From Streptomyces sp. 846.5 (GTDB lineage: Bacteria > Actinomycetota > Actinomycetes > Streptomycetales > Streptomycetaceae), in the NCBI RefSeq assembly GCF_004365705.1, contig NZ_SOBN01000002.1, positions 992,001 to 1,056,000 on the forward strand: a stretch of 64,000 nt of DNA, written 5' to 3'. The position numbers were made by a program, and so were the translations under genes. A model generated the notes under the pieces. It saw nothing but the letters and a program-made list of their open reading frames with translations, was not told the DNA's origin and made no database searches. Position 1 is the first letter of the stretch. Every line of letters begins with the position of its first letter. Shown one piece after another: positions 9,054 to 17,007 of the stretch.

Positions 9054-10016
9054 ATGAGAACGACCGCATCCCGGCGCACCCTGACCGCTGTCGCCCTGGC
9101 AGCCTCATCCGCCGCCGTCCTTTCGGCCTGCAGCTCCGGCTCCTCATCAGCACTGCCCCCTGCCGCCGGGGCCAGCAGCACCGCAAGCGGCAGCGGCGTT
9201 TCCTTCCAGCAGGTGATCGACGACGCCCCGGTCGCCGCCGCGTCCGACATCCCGGCCGGCAGCCCGATGGCGGCGATCAAGGCGCGCGGCGAACTCGTCG
9301 AGGGCGGCACTGACACCTCCGCCCTCTTCTCCCTGACCGACCCGGTCAGCGGCAGAACCACCGGCTTCGACGCCGGCCTCGCCGCGATGCTGGCCAAGTA
9401 CATCACCGGACAGCCCAAGGTGAAGCTCGTCCAGGTGCAGGTCGCCACCCGCGAGGCGCTGCTGCAGAACGGCACGGTGGACGCCGTGTTCGCGACCTAC
9501 ACCATCACCCCCAAGCGGGCAACCAAGGTCGCCTTCGCCGGACCGTACTACACCTCCGGCGACGCCATCCTGGTGAAGAAGTCGGACAGCTCCATCACCA
9601 AGGTCGCCGACCTCAACGGCAGGACCGTCTGCACCGAATCCAGCTCCACGGCCGCGGCGGACATCAAGAAGTACGCACCCTCGGCCAAGCTGGTCCTCTT
9701 CGACCAGAACTCCCAGTGCGTCAGCGCCGTCGAGCAGGGCCGCGCGGACGCGTACGTGCTCGACCAGGCGCTGCTGCTCGGCGACGCCTACCGCGAGCCC
9801 ACCAAGGTCAAGGTCGTCGGCCAGCCCTTCACCGCCGAGCCGTACGGCATCGGCCTGCCGCTGAACTCGCCCGCGATGAAGACCTTCGTGGACAACTGGC
9901 TGAAGAAGATCGAGGCGGACGGCGAGTGGGCCAAGCTGTGGCAGGCCACCATCGGCACCACACTCGGCGGCTCGGCCCCGGCCCCGCCGGTCGTCGGCTC
10001 CGTGGCCGGCAGCTGA
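9054..10016 (+). CDS. Amino acid ABC transporter substrate-binding lipoprotein (GluB type)
   Basis: Extracellular solute receptor for the transporter. An Arg-rich n-region and a hydrophobic stretch end in the lipobox LSAC, followed by a Ser-rich linker, so it is lipid-anchored. The mature part is a type 2 periplasmic-binding fold (SBP_bac_3): GFDAGLAAMLAKYI, DAVFATYTITPKRA and PYGIGLPLNSP match the family. GGAGGG precedes the ATG. The pattern is closest to glutamate/glutamine-type binding proteins; the exact ligand is uncertain. Confidence 0.93.
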   Translation: MRTTASRRTLTAVALAASSAAVLSACSSGSSSALPPAAGASSTASGSGVSFQQVIDDAPVAAASDIPAGSPMAAIKARGELVEGGTDTSALFSLTDPVSGRTTGFDAGLAAMLAKYITGQPKVKLVQVQVATREALLQNGTVDAVFATYTITPKRATKVAFAGPYYTSGDAILVKKSDSSITKVADLNGRTVCTESSSTAAADIKKYAPSAKLVLFDQNSQCVSAVEQGRADAYVLDQALLLGDAYREPTKVKVVGQPFTAEPYGIGLPLNSPAMKTFVDNWLKKIEADGEWAKLWQATIGTTLGGSAPAPPVVGSVAGS

Positions 10017-10034
10017 GACTGAGGGAGACCTGAC

Positions 10035-10664
10035 GTGGCGTGGAGTTCCCTGGGGCACAACCTGCTGCTGACGCTCGGGCTGATCGGCCTGGCGTTCGCG
10101 GGCGCACTGGCGCTCGGCGTGCTGCTGGCGGTCTGCCGGATCGGTCCGGTGCCGCCGCTGCGCGCCGCCGCCACCGGCTACGTCACGGTCTTCCGCAATG
10201 TGCCGCTGCTGGTGCTGCTGGTGCTGTTCACCTTCGGACTGCCCAATGTGGGACTGCTCGTCCCGCTGTTCGCCAACGCCGCACTGGCCATGGCACTGTA
10301 CTGGGCGGCGTTCGTCTGTGAGGTCGTCCGCAGCGGGGTGCGGACCGTCCCGCGCGGGCAGATCGAGGCAGCCCGGGCCCTCGGGATGACGTTCCGTCAG
10401 ATCCTGGGCCAGGTGGTGCTGCCGCAGGCCCTGCGCGCCATGGTGCAGCCGCTGGCGAACGTCTTCATCGGGACGGCGCTGTCCACCTCGCTGGCCGCGG
10501 CGGCCGGGGTCCCCGAGATCACCACCTGGTACGAGAACCAGGCGAACCTCGCGGACGCCCCGATCACCGCCTTCGCCGTCATCTCGGCGATCTACGTGGC
10601 CATCACCCTGACGTCCGGACTCCTCGCCGGGCGCATCGAGCGGAAGTTGGCGATCCGGCGATGA
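10035..10664 (+). CDS. Amino acid ABC transporter permease (GluC type)
   Basis: Inner-membrane permease subunit of the HisMQ family, with several membrane segments and the EAA cytoplasmic loop (GQIEAARALGMTFRQIL) that contacts the ATPase. Starts at GTG 10035 after GAGGGAGA. Its stop overlaps the next start by four bases (ATGA), implying translational coupling with the second permease. Confidence 0.93.
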   Translation: MAWSSLGHNLLLTLGLIGLAFAGALALGVLLAVCRIGPVPPLRAAATGYVTVFRNVPLLVLLVLFTFGLPNVGLLVPLFANAALAMALYWAAFVCEVVRSGVRTVPRGQIEAARALGMTFRQILGQVVLPQALRAMVQPLANVFIGTALSTSLAAAAGVPEITTWYENQANLADAPITAFAVISAIYVAITLTSGLLAGRIERKLAIRR

Positions 10665-11470
10665 GTTCCAGCATCAAGGGCGCAAGCGACGACCTGCTCT
10701 TCGACGCGCCCGGTCCGCGCGGCAGGCGCCGGATCCGCATCGCCACCGGCATCTCACTGCTGGCCCTGACCGCTCTCGCCGCCTTCGTCCGGCACCAGTT
10801 CGACGTCAACGGCCAACTCGCCGCCGACCAGTGGCAGATGTACACCACCTGGCCGATCATCAACTACCTGCTGGTCGGCGCCGAGAACACCCTGCTGGTC
10901 ACCGCCGTCTCCGCGGCCCTGGCCTTCCCGCTGGGCGGGCTGCTGGCGCTGCTGCGGCTCAGCCGCCACGCCCTGCCGCGTGCGTTCGCCCGCGGGTACG
11001 TGGAGTTCTTCCGGGCGCTGCCGCTGCTCCTGCTGCTGTACCTGTTCCTCTTCGGCCTGCCCCGGCTGGGGCTGACCCTGGCGCCGTTCTGGCAGTTGGT
11101 GGTGCCGATCGCGCTGACCAACGCCGCGGTCGTCGCGGAGCTGGTCCGGGCCGGCGTGGGCGCGCTGGACCGGGGCCAGGGCGAGGCGGCGCAGAGCCTG
11201 GGCATGACCCACTGGCAGTCCATGCGCTGGGTGGTGCTGCCGCAGGCCGTGCGGCGGCTGGTCCCGGCCCTGGTCAGCCAGCTGGTCCGGCTGCTCAAGG
11301 ACTCCGCGCTGGGCTACGTGGTCAGCTACCTGGAACTGCTGCACCGCTCGCAGGTGCTCGGCGAGTACTACCACACCGTGCTCTCCTCCTACCTGGTCGT
11401 GGCGGCCGTCTTCATCCTGGTCAACGCCTCGCTGTCGAAGACCGCGAGCTGGCTCGAACGCCGCCTCTGA
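10661..11470 (+). CDS. Amino acid ABC transporter permease (GluD type)
   Basis: Second permease, 269 residues, with an N-terminal cytoplasmic extension before the first membrane helix and the EAA loop GQGEAAQSLGMTHWQSM. Translationally coupled to the preceding gene through ATGA. With the ATPase and lipoprotein it completes a GluABCD-like importer. Confidence 0.93.
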   Translation: MSSSIKGASDDLLFDAPGPRGRRRIRIATGISLLALTALAAFVRHQFDVNGQLAADQWQMYTTWPIINYLLVGAENTLLVTAVSAALAFPLGGLLALLRLSRHALPRAFARGYVEFFRALPLLLLLYLFLFGLPRLGLTLAPFWQLVVPIALTNAAVVAELVRAGVGALDRGQGEAAQSLGMTHWQSMRWVVLPQAVRRLVPALVSQLVRLLKDSALGYVVSYLELLHRSQVLGEYYHTVLSSYLVVAAVFILVNASLSKTASWLERRL

Positions 11471-11547
11471 CACTGCGTGCGACACCGTGCCGTCGGCCCC
11501 GGCCCGATCCCCACCCACCCGCTGTGCCCACGAAAGGCTCTTCCCGC

Positions 11548-12303
11548 ATGTGCCGCCTGCTCGGCGTCGTCTCCCGTGGCCACCGGCCGCTGACCGACAC
11601 GCTCTCCGGACTGCTCGACCCCTTCACCACGCTCTCCCGCGAGCACGCCGACGGATGGGGCATCGCCGCCTGGCGCGACGGCGAACTCTCGGTCGCCAAG
11701 GACACCGCACCCGCCCACACCAGCCCGGCCTACGCGCAGGCGCTGGCGACAGTCACCGACGCGGCGCTGCTCCACCTGCGCCTGGCATCCCCGGGCCTGC
11801 CGGTGGATCCGCGCAACACCCACCCCTTCACCGCCGGCACCCTGGCCTTCGCACACAACGGCTACTTCTCCCCGGTGGACGCCTTGGACGGCCTCATCGA
11901 CGCCGAGATCATCGCCGGAGCCGTCGGCAGCACCGACTCCGAACGCTACTTCCTGCGGGTGCTCACCCGGCTGCGCAGCGGCGACCCGGACCCGGTGGAC
12001 GCCATCGCCCGCACCGCCGCCGACATACGCGCCCGCGCCTCCTTCGGCAGCCTCAACTGCCTACTGCTCACCCAGGACACGCTGTACGCCTATGCGCAGG
12101 AGAACCCGGCATCGGAGGTCAGCCGACGCCGCGGCCCGGAGTTCTTCCAACTGTCGTACCGGATCCGCCAGGACGGCGTGGTGGTCGCGTCCAGCGGGAT
12201 AGGCGCGGGGCATGACTGGCAGCTGCTGCCCTACGGGCAGGTCCTGGAAATCCGCCGCGCAGACCTCCGGGTCTCCACGCACGCCGTCCTGACCGACGTC
12301 TGA
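11548..12303 (+). CDS. Class II glutamine amidotransferase (EgtC/YafJ type)
   Basis: N-terminal-nucleophile amidohydrolase. Cys2 (MCRLLG) is the expected catalytic residue after methionine removal. The family motifs EHADGWGIAAW, LHLRLAS, NTHPF, AHNGYF and STDSE follow in order. 251 residues with no synthase domain, so it is a stand-alone glutaminase-type enzyme, related to EgtC (hercynylcysteine sulfoxide gamma-glutamyl hydrolase). No other ergothioneine gene is nearby. Located 77 bases after the permease in the same direction, so probably part of the operon. AAAGG precedes the ATG. Confidence 0.88.
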   Translation: MCRLLGVVSRGHRPLTDTLSGLLDPFTTLSREHADGWGIAAWRDGELSVAKDTAPAHTSPAYAQALATVTDAALLHLRLASPGLPVDPRNTHPFTAGTLAFAHNGYFSPVDALDGLIDAEIIAGAVGSTDSERYFLRVLTRLRSGDPDPVDAIARTAADIRARASFGSLNCLLLTQDTLYAYAQENPASEVSRRRGPEFFQLSYRIRQDGVVVASSGIGAGHDWQLLPYGQVLEIRRADLRVSTHAVLTDV

Positions 12304-12352
12304 CCCAAGGAGCCGCCGCCCGACGCAACCGCCGGCTGAGGCCGGCGAACCC

Positions 12353-12883
12353 GCCCTGAACGTCAGGGACTTCGCAACCCAGGTCACCTCCAGGCTGGCC
12401 CGGCAGTGCGCCCGGCACCAACTGCCGGTGCCGCGGCTGACGATCGAGCCCGGACGCGCCGTCATCGGCCCCGCCGGGGTCGCCGTCTACCGGGTGCTGA
12501 CCGTCAAACACACACCCGGCGGACTCACGCTCGTGGCCGTCGACGGCGGCATGAGCGACAACCCCCGCCCGGCACTGTACGGCTCCCGCTACACCGCCGA
12601 CCTGATCGGCCGTACCTCCGACGCGCCGCTTGCCGAGGCCCGCGTGGTGGGCCGGCACTGCGAAGCCGGCGACATCCTGGTGCCCTCGGTCGACCTGCCC
12701 GCCGACGTCCGCCCGGGCGACCTCCTCGCCGTCCCCGTCGCCGGGGCCTACCACCTGTCCATGGCCTCCAGCTACAACCTGGTCGGACGCCCGCCTCTGA
12801 TCGCGGTACGCGACGGAGCCGCCAGGATGCTGATGCGCCGCGAGACCCTGGACGACTTCCGCCGCCGCGACATCGGGCGCTGA
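12353..12883 (+). pseudogene. lysA: Diaminopimelate decarboxylase (lysA), 5'-truncated remnant
   Basis: About 177 residues match the C-terminal third of LysA: LTIEPGRAVIGPAGVAVYRV, then VDGGMSDNPRPALYG, then HCEAGDIL (the catalytic-site CESGD-like motif) and YNLVGRPPLIAV. The N-terminal TIM barrel carrying the PLP-binding lysine is missing. Upstream sequence runs directly into the end of the amidotransferase gene. Without the barrel it cannot bind PLP normally. A GTG at 12428 could still start a 151-residue product. Best read as a deletion remnant; a functional lysA should exist elsewhere. Confidence 0.85.
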
Positions 12884-12952
12884 CGCCGACGGCTCCGCCG
12901 TCACCCATGTGCTGAGTCGCCCGGAGCCGAGGACGCACCGGAGAGCGTGAGG

Positions 12953-13537
12953 TCAGCGCCCCTCGCTGTACCAAGGGGACGGCGGGTCGGACGGCCGGGT
13001 CGCCTTCGACCTCGACCCCGCCGTCGCCTCGACCTCTTCGAAGGACACCCGTGTCAGCCGGTGGCGCTGCCGTAGCGACAGTTCGGACATCAGGGCGGGC
13101 GGCGGGACGGCCAGCACCCGGCAGCCGGCGTGGGAAAGGCAGTACCGGCTGGTGCCGCCGTGGAACCAGCGGGCGGGCCAGCCGCGCTCGCCCGCACCCA
13201 CCACGAGCAGATCGTCGGGACGGTCGGCGAGTTCGACCAGACCGTGCCCCGCAGCGGCACGCACGACCACGGGGCGTACCACCACCCCGTTCGGAAAGCC
13301 GCCGAACGCCTCGTCGAAGGTGTTCCGCAACTGCAGGCACGCCAGCTGCTCCCACAGCCGGAGCAGGTCGGGGCACGGCGCACGACGGTAACCCGTCTCG
13401 CCGCCCGCCGGGGTCCACGCGAGCACGGCGAGCAGTTCCACCTGCTCCCGCCGAGCCTCCTCCACCGCCGCGCGCAGCGCCTCCAGGCTGCTCACCGAAC
13501 CGTTGACGCCCACCACGACCCGACCCACCGACACCAC
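12953..13537 (-). CDS. Universal stress protein family (UspA domain)
   Basis: Begins VVVGVNGSVSSLEALRAAVE, the Usp nucleotide-binding strand, and ends with the GxxG...G(S/T) phosphate loop (VGAGERGWPARWFHGGTS). A 35-residue polar tail follows the domain. Tandem paralogue of the next gene (13556-14089), separated by about 18 bases and probably cotranscribed. The start is unclear because several GTG codons occur in a row; GTG 13537 has GAGGGG five bases upstream. A role in stress/ATP sensing is inferred from the family. Confidence 0.82.
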   Translation of the reverse strand: MVSVGRVVVGVNGSVSSLEALRAAVEEARREQVELLAVLAWTPAGGETGYRRAPCPDLLRLWEQLACLQLRNTFDEAFGGFPNGVVVRPVVVRAAAGHGLVELADRPDDLLVVGAGERGWPARWFHGGTSRYCLSHAGCRVLAVPPPALMSELSLRQRHRLTRVSFEEVEATAGSRSKATRPSDPPSPWYSEGR

Positions 13538-13555
13538 GACCACCCCTCAAGTCCG

Positions 13556-14089
13556 TCAGGCGGCGTGTGCCGCGTCGGTCCACCGGCGCGGCAGGGACAT
13601 CGGGCCGCCGTCGCGGGCGGCCGCTTCCAGCGCCGCCAGCAGTTCGGAGGGCGGGGCCGCGGTCACCGCGCAACGTGCGTAGGCCAGGCAGCGGCGGCTG
13701 ACCGAGCCGTGGAACAGGCACGCCAGCCGGCCGCGCCGTCCGGCGCCCACGATCAGCACGTCCGCGGCCTGGTCGGCGATCTGCACCAGGGCCCGCCCGG
13801 GCTCCTCGTCACGCACCACCATCGGGTGGATCCGCAGGTCGGCCGGGTAGCCGCCGAAGCACTGCTCGAACGCGGTGTCCAGGCGCTTGCGCGCGGCCTG
13901 CTCCCACACCGCCAACAGCGGCGGGCACGGGTGCGAACGGTAGGCGAACTCCCCGCCCACCGGGTGCCAGGCCAGCACCGGCACCAGCACCGCATCCAGC
14001 CTGCGAGCCTCCTCCACGGCGCGGTGCAGCGCCGCCAGACTGCCCAGCGATCCGCTGACGCCGACGATGACCCGAACGTTCCCAGCCAT
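13556..14089 (-). CDS. Universal stress protein family (UspA domain)
   Basis: 177 residues. VRVIVGVSGSLGSLAALHRA and the loop VGAGRRGRLACLFHGSVS identify a single Usp domain. It shares spacing and many residues with its downstream neighbour (PVLAWHPVGGE versus AVLAWTPAGGE), so the pair arose by tandem duplication. It leads the two-gene unit; the AT-rich block at about 14150-14230 probably contains the promoter. Confidence 0.87.
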   Translation of the reverse strand: MAGNVRVIVGVSGSLGSLAALHRAVEEARRLDAVLVPVLAWHPVGGEFAYRSHPCPPLLAVWEQAARKRLDTAFEQCFGGYPADLRIHPMVVRDEEPGRALVQIADQAADVLIVGAGRRGRLACLFHGSVSRRCLAYARCAVTAAPPSELLAALEAAARDGGPMSLPRRWTDAAHAA

Positions 14090-14430
14090 GATGCTTCGCT
14101 TCCCTCTGCCGGCCTACTGCGACCGCGCATCTTTGCTTCCCAGGGAGATCCATTGAAATCCCTCGAAATCAATGCAACATCTCCTGATATAGCCTTGCAA
14201 AGCTCCTTGACGGTTCCCATATACACCTGAACGTCCCCTTGACGCCGCCCTGACCGCCCACGGCACACGCCCTGTCGCCACGCACACCGCGACGCCCGGC
14301 CAAGACCCGTCCCACCCACCACCAGACCGGCACCAAACCCCGCCGGACCGGGTAGGCGCCGAGGTCCCGCCGTCGTGCGGTCCGACCCTGGCGGCAGACC
14401 GCCAACGTCGAGTCAGATTTTCCGCGGGAG
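14090..14430. other. Intergenic region with AT-rich promoter-like block
   Basis: No gene is visible in these 341 bases. Bases 14150-14230 are unusually AT-rich for this genome and include the weak dyad ATTGA-N12-TCAAT (14152-14173). They probably form the promoter of the minus-strand usp pair. Confidence 0.4.
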
Positions 14431-14772
14431 TTACTCGCGGACTTGAGCGTTCACTGTGAGATGCGCGTCACCGCTGTCCGCGCCCAGGCCCGCGAGCAGG
14501 CGCAGCCCGTCCTCGGCGGGGCTGCCGGGGGCCGCGGACAGCACCAGCAGCTCCATGCCTGATTCGTCCGGTAGCGCGAAGTTCTCCTGGTGCAGTTCCA
14601 ACAGTCCGACCAGCGGGTGCCGGTACGCCTTGCGTCCATGTGTGCGGGCGCGCACGTCCGCGCGGGCCCAGAGGCGGCGGAAGCGCTCGCTGCCCATCGC
14701 CAGCTCGCCGATGAGCGAGGCCAGGCGGGGGTCCTCGGGGTATGTGCCGGCAGCCAGACGCAGGTGCCCGAC
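14431..14772 (-). pseudogene. XRE-family regulator with MmyB-like domain, 5'-truncated remnant
   Basis: Reading leftwards from the junction at about 14772, the frame gives VGHLRLAAGTYPEDPRLASL, then RFRRLWARADVR and LVGLLELHQENFALP, ending at 14431. This matches the C-terminal MmyB-type ligand-binding domain of actinobacterial XRE regulators. The HTH and the first half of the ligand domain are missing. The truncation point is the same as that of the flavodoxin-fold remnant on the other strand. Confidence 0.82.
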
Positions 14773-15002
14773 GCATCCAGGTGCTGCCGCCGTTCGTGCA
14801 GTACGGCACCGACCGGATAACCGGCGAGGACTACCCGGACGTCGCCAAGGCCTGGGAGCAGCGCCTGCTCACCCTGGAGTCGACCGAGCCAATCGCGTTC
14901 CGGCGGCAGAACTTCGGTGACTACGAGATCCCCTCGCTGCACCTGAAGAACGGGCTGGAGCCCACGGGCCGCACGGGTTTCGGGCTGCACGTGCGCGGCT
15001 AA
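14769..15002 (+). pseudogene. NAD(P)H oxidoreductase/quinone reductase (flavodoxin fold), 5'-truncated remnant
   Basis: The frame gives RRIQVLPPFVQYGTDRI, then VAKAWEQRLLTLESTEPI and FRRQNFGDYEIPSLHLK, ending FGLHVRG. This is the C-terminal part of actinobacterial flavodoxin-fold NAD(P)H dehydrogenases. The FMN-binding N-terminus is absent. It begins exactly where the minus-strand MmyB remnant begins, so one deletion explains both losses. Confidence 0.8.
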
Positions 15003-15133
15003 CCGCCGCGGCGGGGCCAGACCCGGGGGCTGACAACCAGCCAGGTCGGCGGCTCCGGCGCCCGACGTCAGCCTGCGGCCTGTTGTTCGGTGCGGGGGGG
15101 TTCAGGCAGAGGCTCTGAAGGCGTGCGGCCCGC

Positions 15134-16411
15134 TCAGCTGTGCCCTGTGGTCCAGTGGGCGATGCGGCGGAGGCGGTGGGCGCGTTCCGGGTCGGGGAGG
15201 GTGGTGGTGAGGGAGCGGCGCATGGCTTCTACTGCCTCGTCGAAGCGGTGCTGCTGGGCGAGGAGTTCGGCTCTGATGGCGTGCCGGCGGTGGTCGTGGT
15301 CGGTCGGTGGCAGGGCGTCGAGGGCGGCCAGGCCGGCGGCGGGTCCGTGCGCGTGGGCGAGGGCGACGGTGCGGCCGAGGGCGGCGGCGCTGTTGCCGGG
15401 CTGGACGGAGAGCAGCAGGTCGTAGAGGCGGAGGATCTCGGCCCAGTCGGTGTCGAGTGCTGTGGCGGCGAGGGCGTGCTGGGCGGCGATGGCGGCCTGG
15501 AGTTGGCCCGGGTCGGCCTGGCCCCGGGTAGCGTCCAGGGATGCGGTCAGCAGGGCCAGGCCCTCGGCGATCGCGGCCTGGTCCCAGCGGGTGCGGTCCT
15601 GGTCGGCGAGCAGCACCACCTCACCGCCGGGGCTGGTCCGGGCGGGACGGCGGGCCTCGGTGAGCAGCAGCAGGGCCAGGAGGGCCTGGGGCTGCGGCTG
15701 GTCGGGCAGCAGCCCCAGCAGCATTCTGGCCAGTCTGATCGCCTCGGTGCACATGTCCACGTCGGTCAGCCGGTCGCCGCTGGGCCGGGTGTGGCCGCTG
15801 GTGTAGAGGGCGTGGACGACCGCGCAGACCGCGGCCAGCCGGGCGGGCAACTCGTCGGCCGCCGGGATGCGGTAGGGGATCCTGGCCTGGCGGATCTTCT
15901 GCCGGGTCCGGGTGAGCCGTTTGGCCATCGCCGGCTCGCTGGTCAGCAGCACGGCGGCCACCTCTGCCGTACTGAGCCCGCACAGGGTGCGCAGGGCCAG
16001 GGCGACCCGGGCGTCGGCGGCCAGCGCGGGGTGGCAGCAGGTGAAGATGAGTCGGAGGTGGTCGTCGCGGACCACGCTCTGCGTCGGCTCGGGCGCGTCC
16101 AGGTCCATCAGTGCTGTCGCCTCCCGTTCCTTGCTCGCACGCAGCCCCTCGCGGCGGATGCTGTCCACGGCCTTGCGCCGCGCGGTGACCGTCAGCCAGG
16201 CCCGCGGGCTGTCCGGCACCCCGGAGCGGGGCCAGTCGCGCAGCGCGGCGATCGTGGCCTCCTGGACCGCGTCCTCGGCAAGCCGCAGGTCGCCGACGGT
16301 GCGGACCAGGGTGGCCAGAATGCGCGTCCCCTCGATCCGCACGGTCCGCGCCAGCGGGTCCTCGGCCGGTTCGCCGGGCTCGTCCTCGGCCTGCGGTTCG
16401 GGCTCCGACAC
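15134..16411 (-). CDS. ECF42-type RNA polymerase sigma factor with C-terminal TPR-like extension
   Basis: A sigma region 2 (DLRLAEDAVQEATIAALRDW) and region 4 (LCGLSTAEVAAVLLTSEPAM) are followed by about 230 residues of helical TPR-like repeats (DUF6596). This is the architecture of ECF group 42. No anti-sigma factor is nearby; in the group, activity is thought to depend on the C-terminal extension. It starts at GTG 16411, ten bases after its DGPF partner, so the two form an operon. Assignment is firm; the inducing signal is unknown. Confidence 0.92.
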   Translation of the reverse strand: MSEPEPQAEDEPGEPAEDPLARTVRIEGTRILATLVRTVGDLRLAEDAVQEATIAALRDWPRSGVPDSPRAWLTVTARRKAVDSIRREGLRASKEREATALMDLDAPEPTQSVVRDDHLRLIFTCCHPALAADARVALALRTLCGLSTAEVAAVLLTSEPAMAKRLTRTRQKIRQARIPYRIPAADELPARLAAVCAVVHALYTSGHTRPSGDRLTDVDMCTEAIRLARMLLGLLPDQPQPQALLALLLLTEARRPARTSPGGEVVLLADQDRTRWDQAAIAEGLALLTASLDATRGQADPGQLQAAIAAQHALAATALDTDWAEILRLYDLLLSVQPGNSAAALGRTVALAHAHGPAAGLAALDALPPTDHDHRRHAIRAELLAQQHRFDEAVEAMRRSLTTTLPDPERAHRLRRIAHWTTGHS

Positions 16412-16421
16412 CTGGGCGGCC

Positions 16422-16820
16422 TTACTGGTCCGGCCGACCCGGCCGGTCCTGCTGCGGGTCCGGGTGCTCGCGGTCCCCGCCCAGGTCCAGTACCGGGCGT
16501 ACTTCGACCGCGCCGTGCCAGGCGGTGGGAATCCTCGCCGCGAGCGCGATCGCCTCGTCCAGGTCGGCGCACTCCAGCAGGTAGAAGCCGGTCAGCACCT
16601 CCTTGGTCTCGGCGTACGGGCCGTCGCTGACGACGACCTCGCCGCCACGGGCCCCGAGCACCCGCACCACCGTCGCGGTGGCGGTCGGGGCCAGTGCGTG
16701 GCCGCCGCGCAGCTGCGCGGCGGCCTCCTGGGCGAACTCGCCGTACTGGGGCAGCCACCCGGCCTGCTCCGGGGCGGACCAGTCGAGGTCGGGGGTGTAG
16801 AGCAGAGCGGCGTAGAGCAT
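16422..16820 (-). CDS. YCII-related DGPF-domain protein, partner of ECF42 sigma factor
   Basis: 132 residues with the diagnostic SDGPYAETKEVLTGFYLLE motif. DGPF-domain genes are the standard neighbours and targets of ECF42 sigma factors, though their biochemical role is unclear. GGAAGGACC precedes the ATG. About 80 bases upstream on this strand, TGTCC and CGTCC are spaced like an ECF promoter (complement of about 16875-16904). This is suggestive only. Confidence 0.9.
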   Translation of the reverse strand: MLYAALLYTPDLDWSAPEQAGWLPQYGEFAQEAAAQLRGGHALAPTATATVVRVLGARGGEVVVSDGPYAETKEVLTGFYLLECADLDEAIALAARIPTAWHGAVEVRPVLDLGGDREHPDPQQDRPGRPDQ

Positions 16821-17007
16821 GACAGGGTCCTTCCGGTGGGCGGGACCAGGTGGGCTTCCTTGGCCCTCACCCTAGGGACGAACGGGTCTGGGCGCGCAGG
16901 ACATCGGCTGGGGAATTTTCTCATCCGGTGTCCTTTTCGGCCTGCGGCTGTTCGTCCCCCGGGTGCGAGCGGGTTCGAGCGACCCGCTCCCGGACGAGGA
17001 GGCAGCG

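Noticed and set aside
12406..12915. Separate protein in another frame over the lysA remnant
   Set aside because: Composition is Arg/Pro-rich shadow sequence; the LysA frame shows clear homology.
13051..14230. Plus-strand frames opposite the usp genes
   Set aside because: Antisense of two clear Usp domains; no homology or ribosome site.
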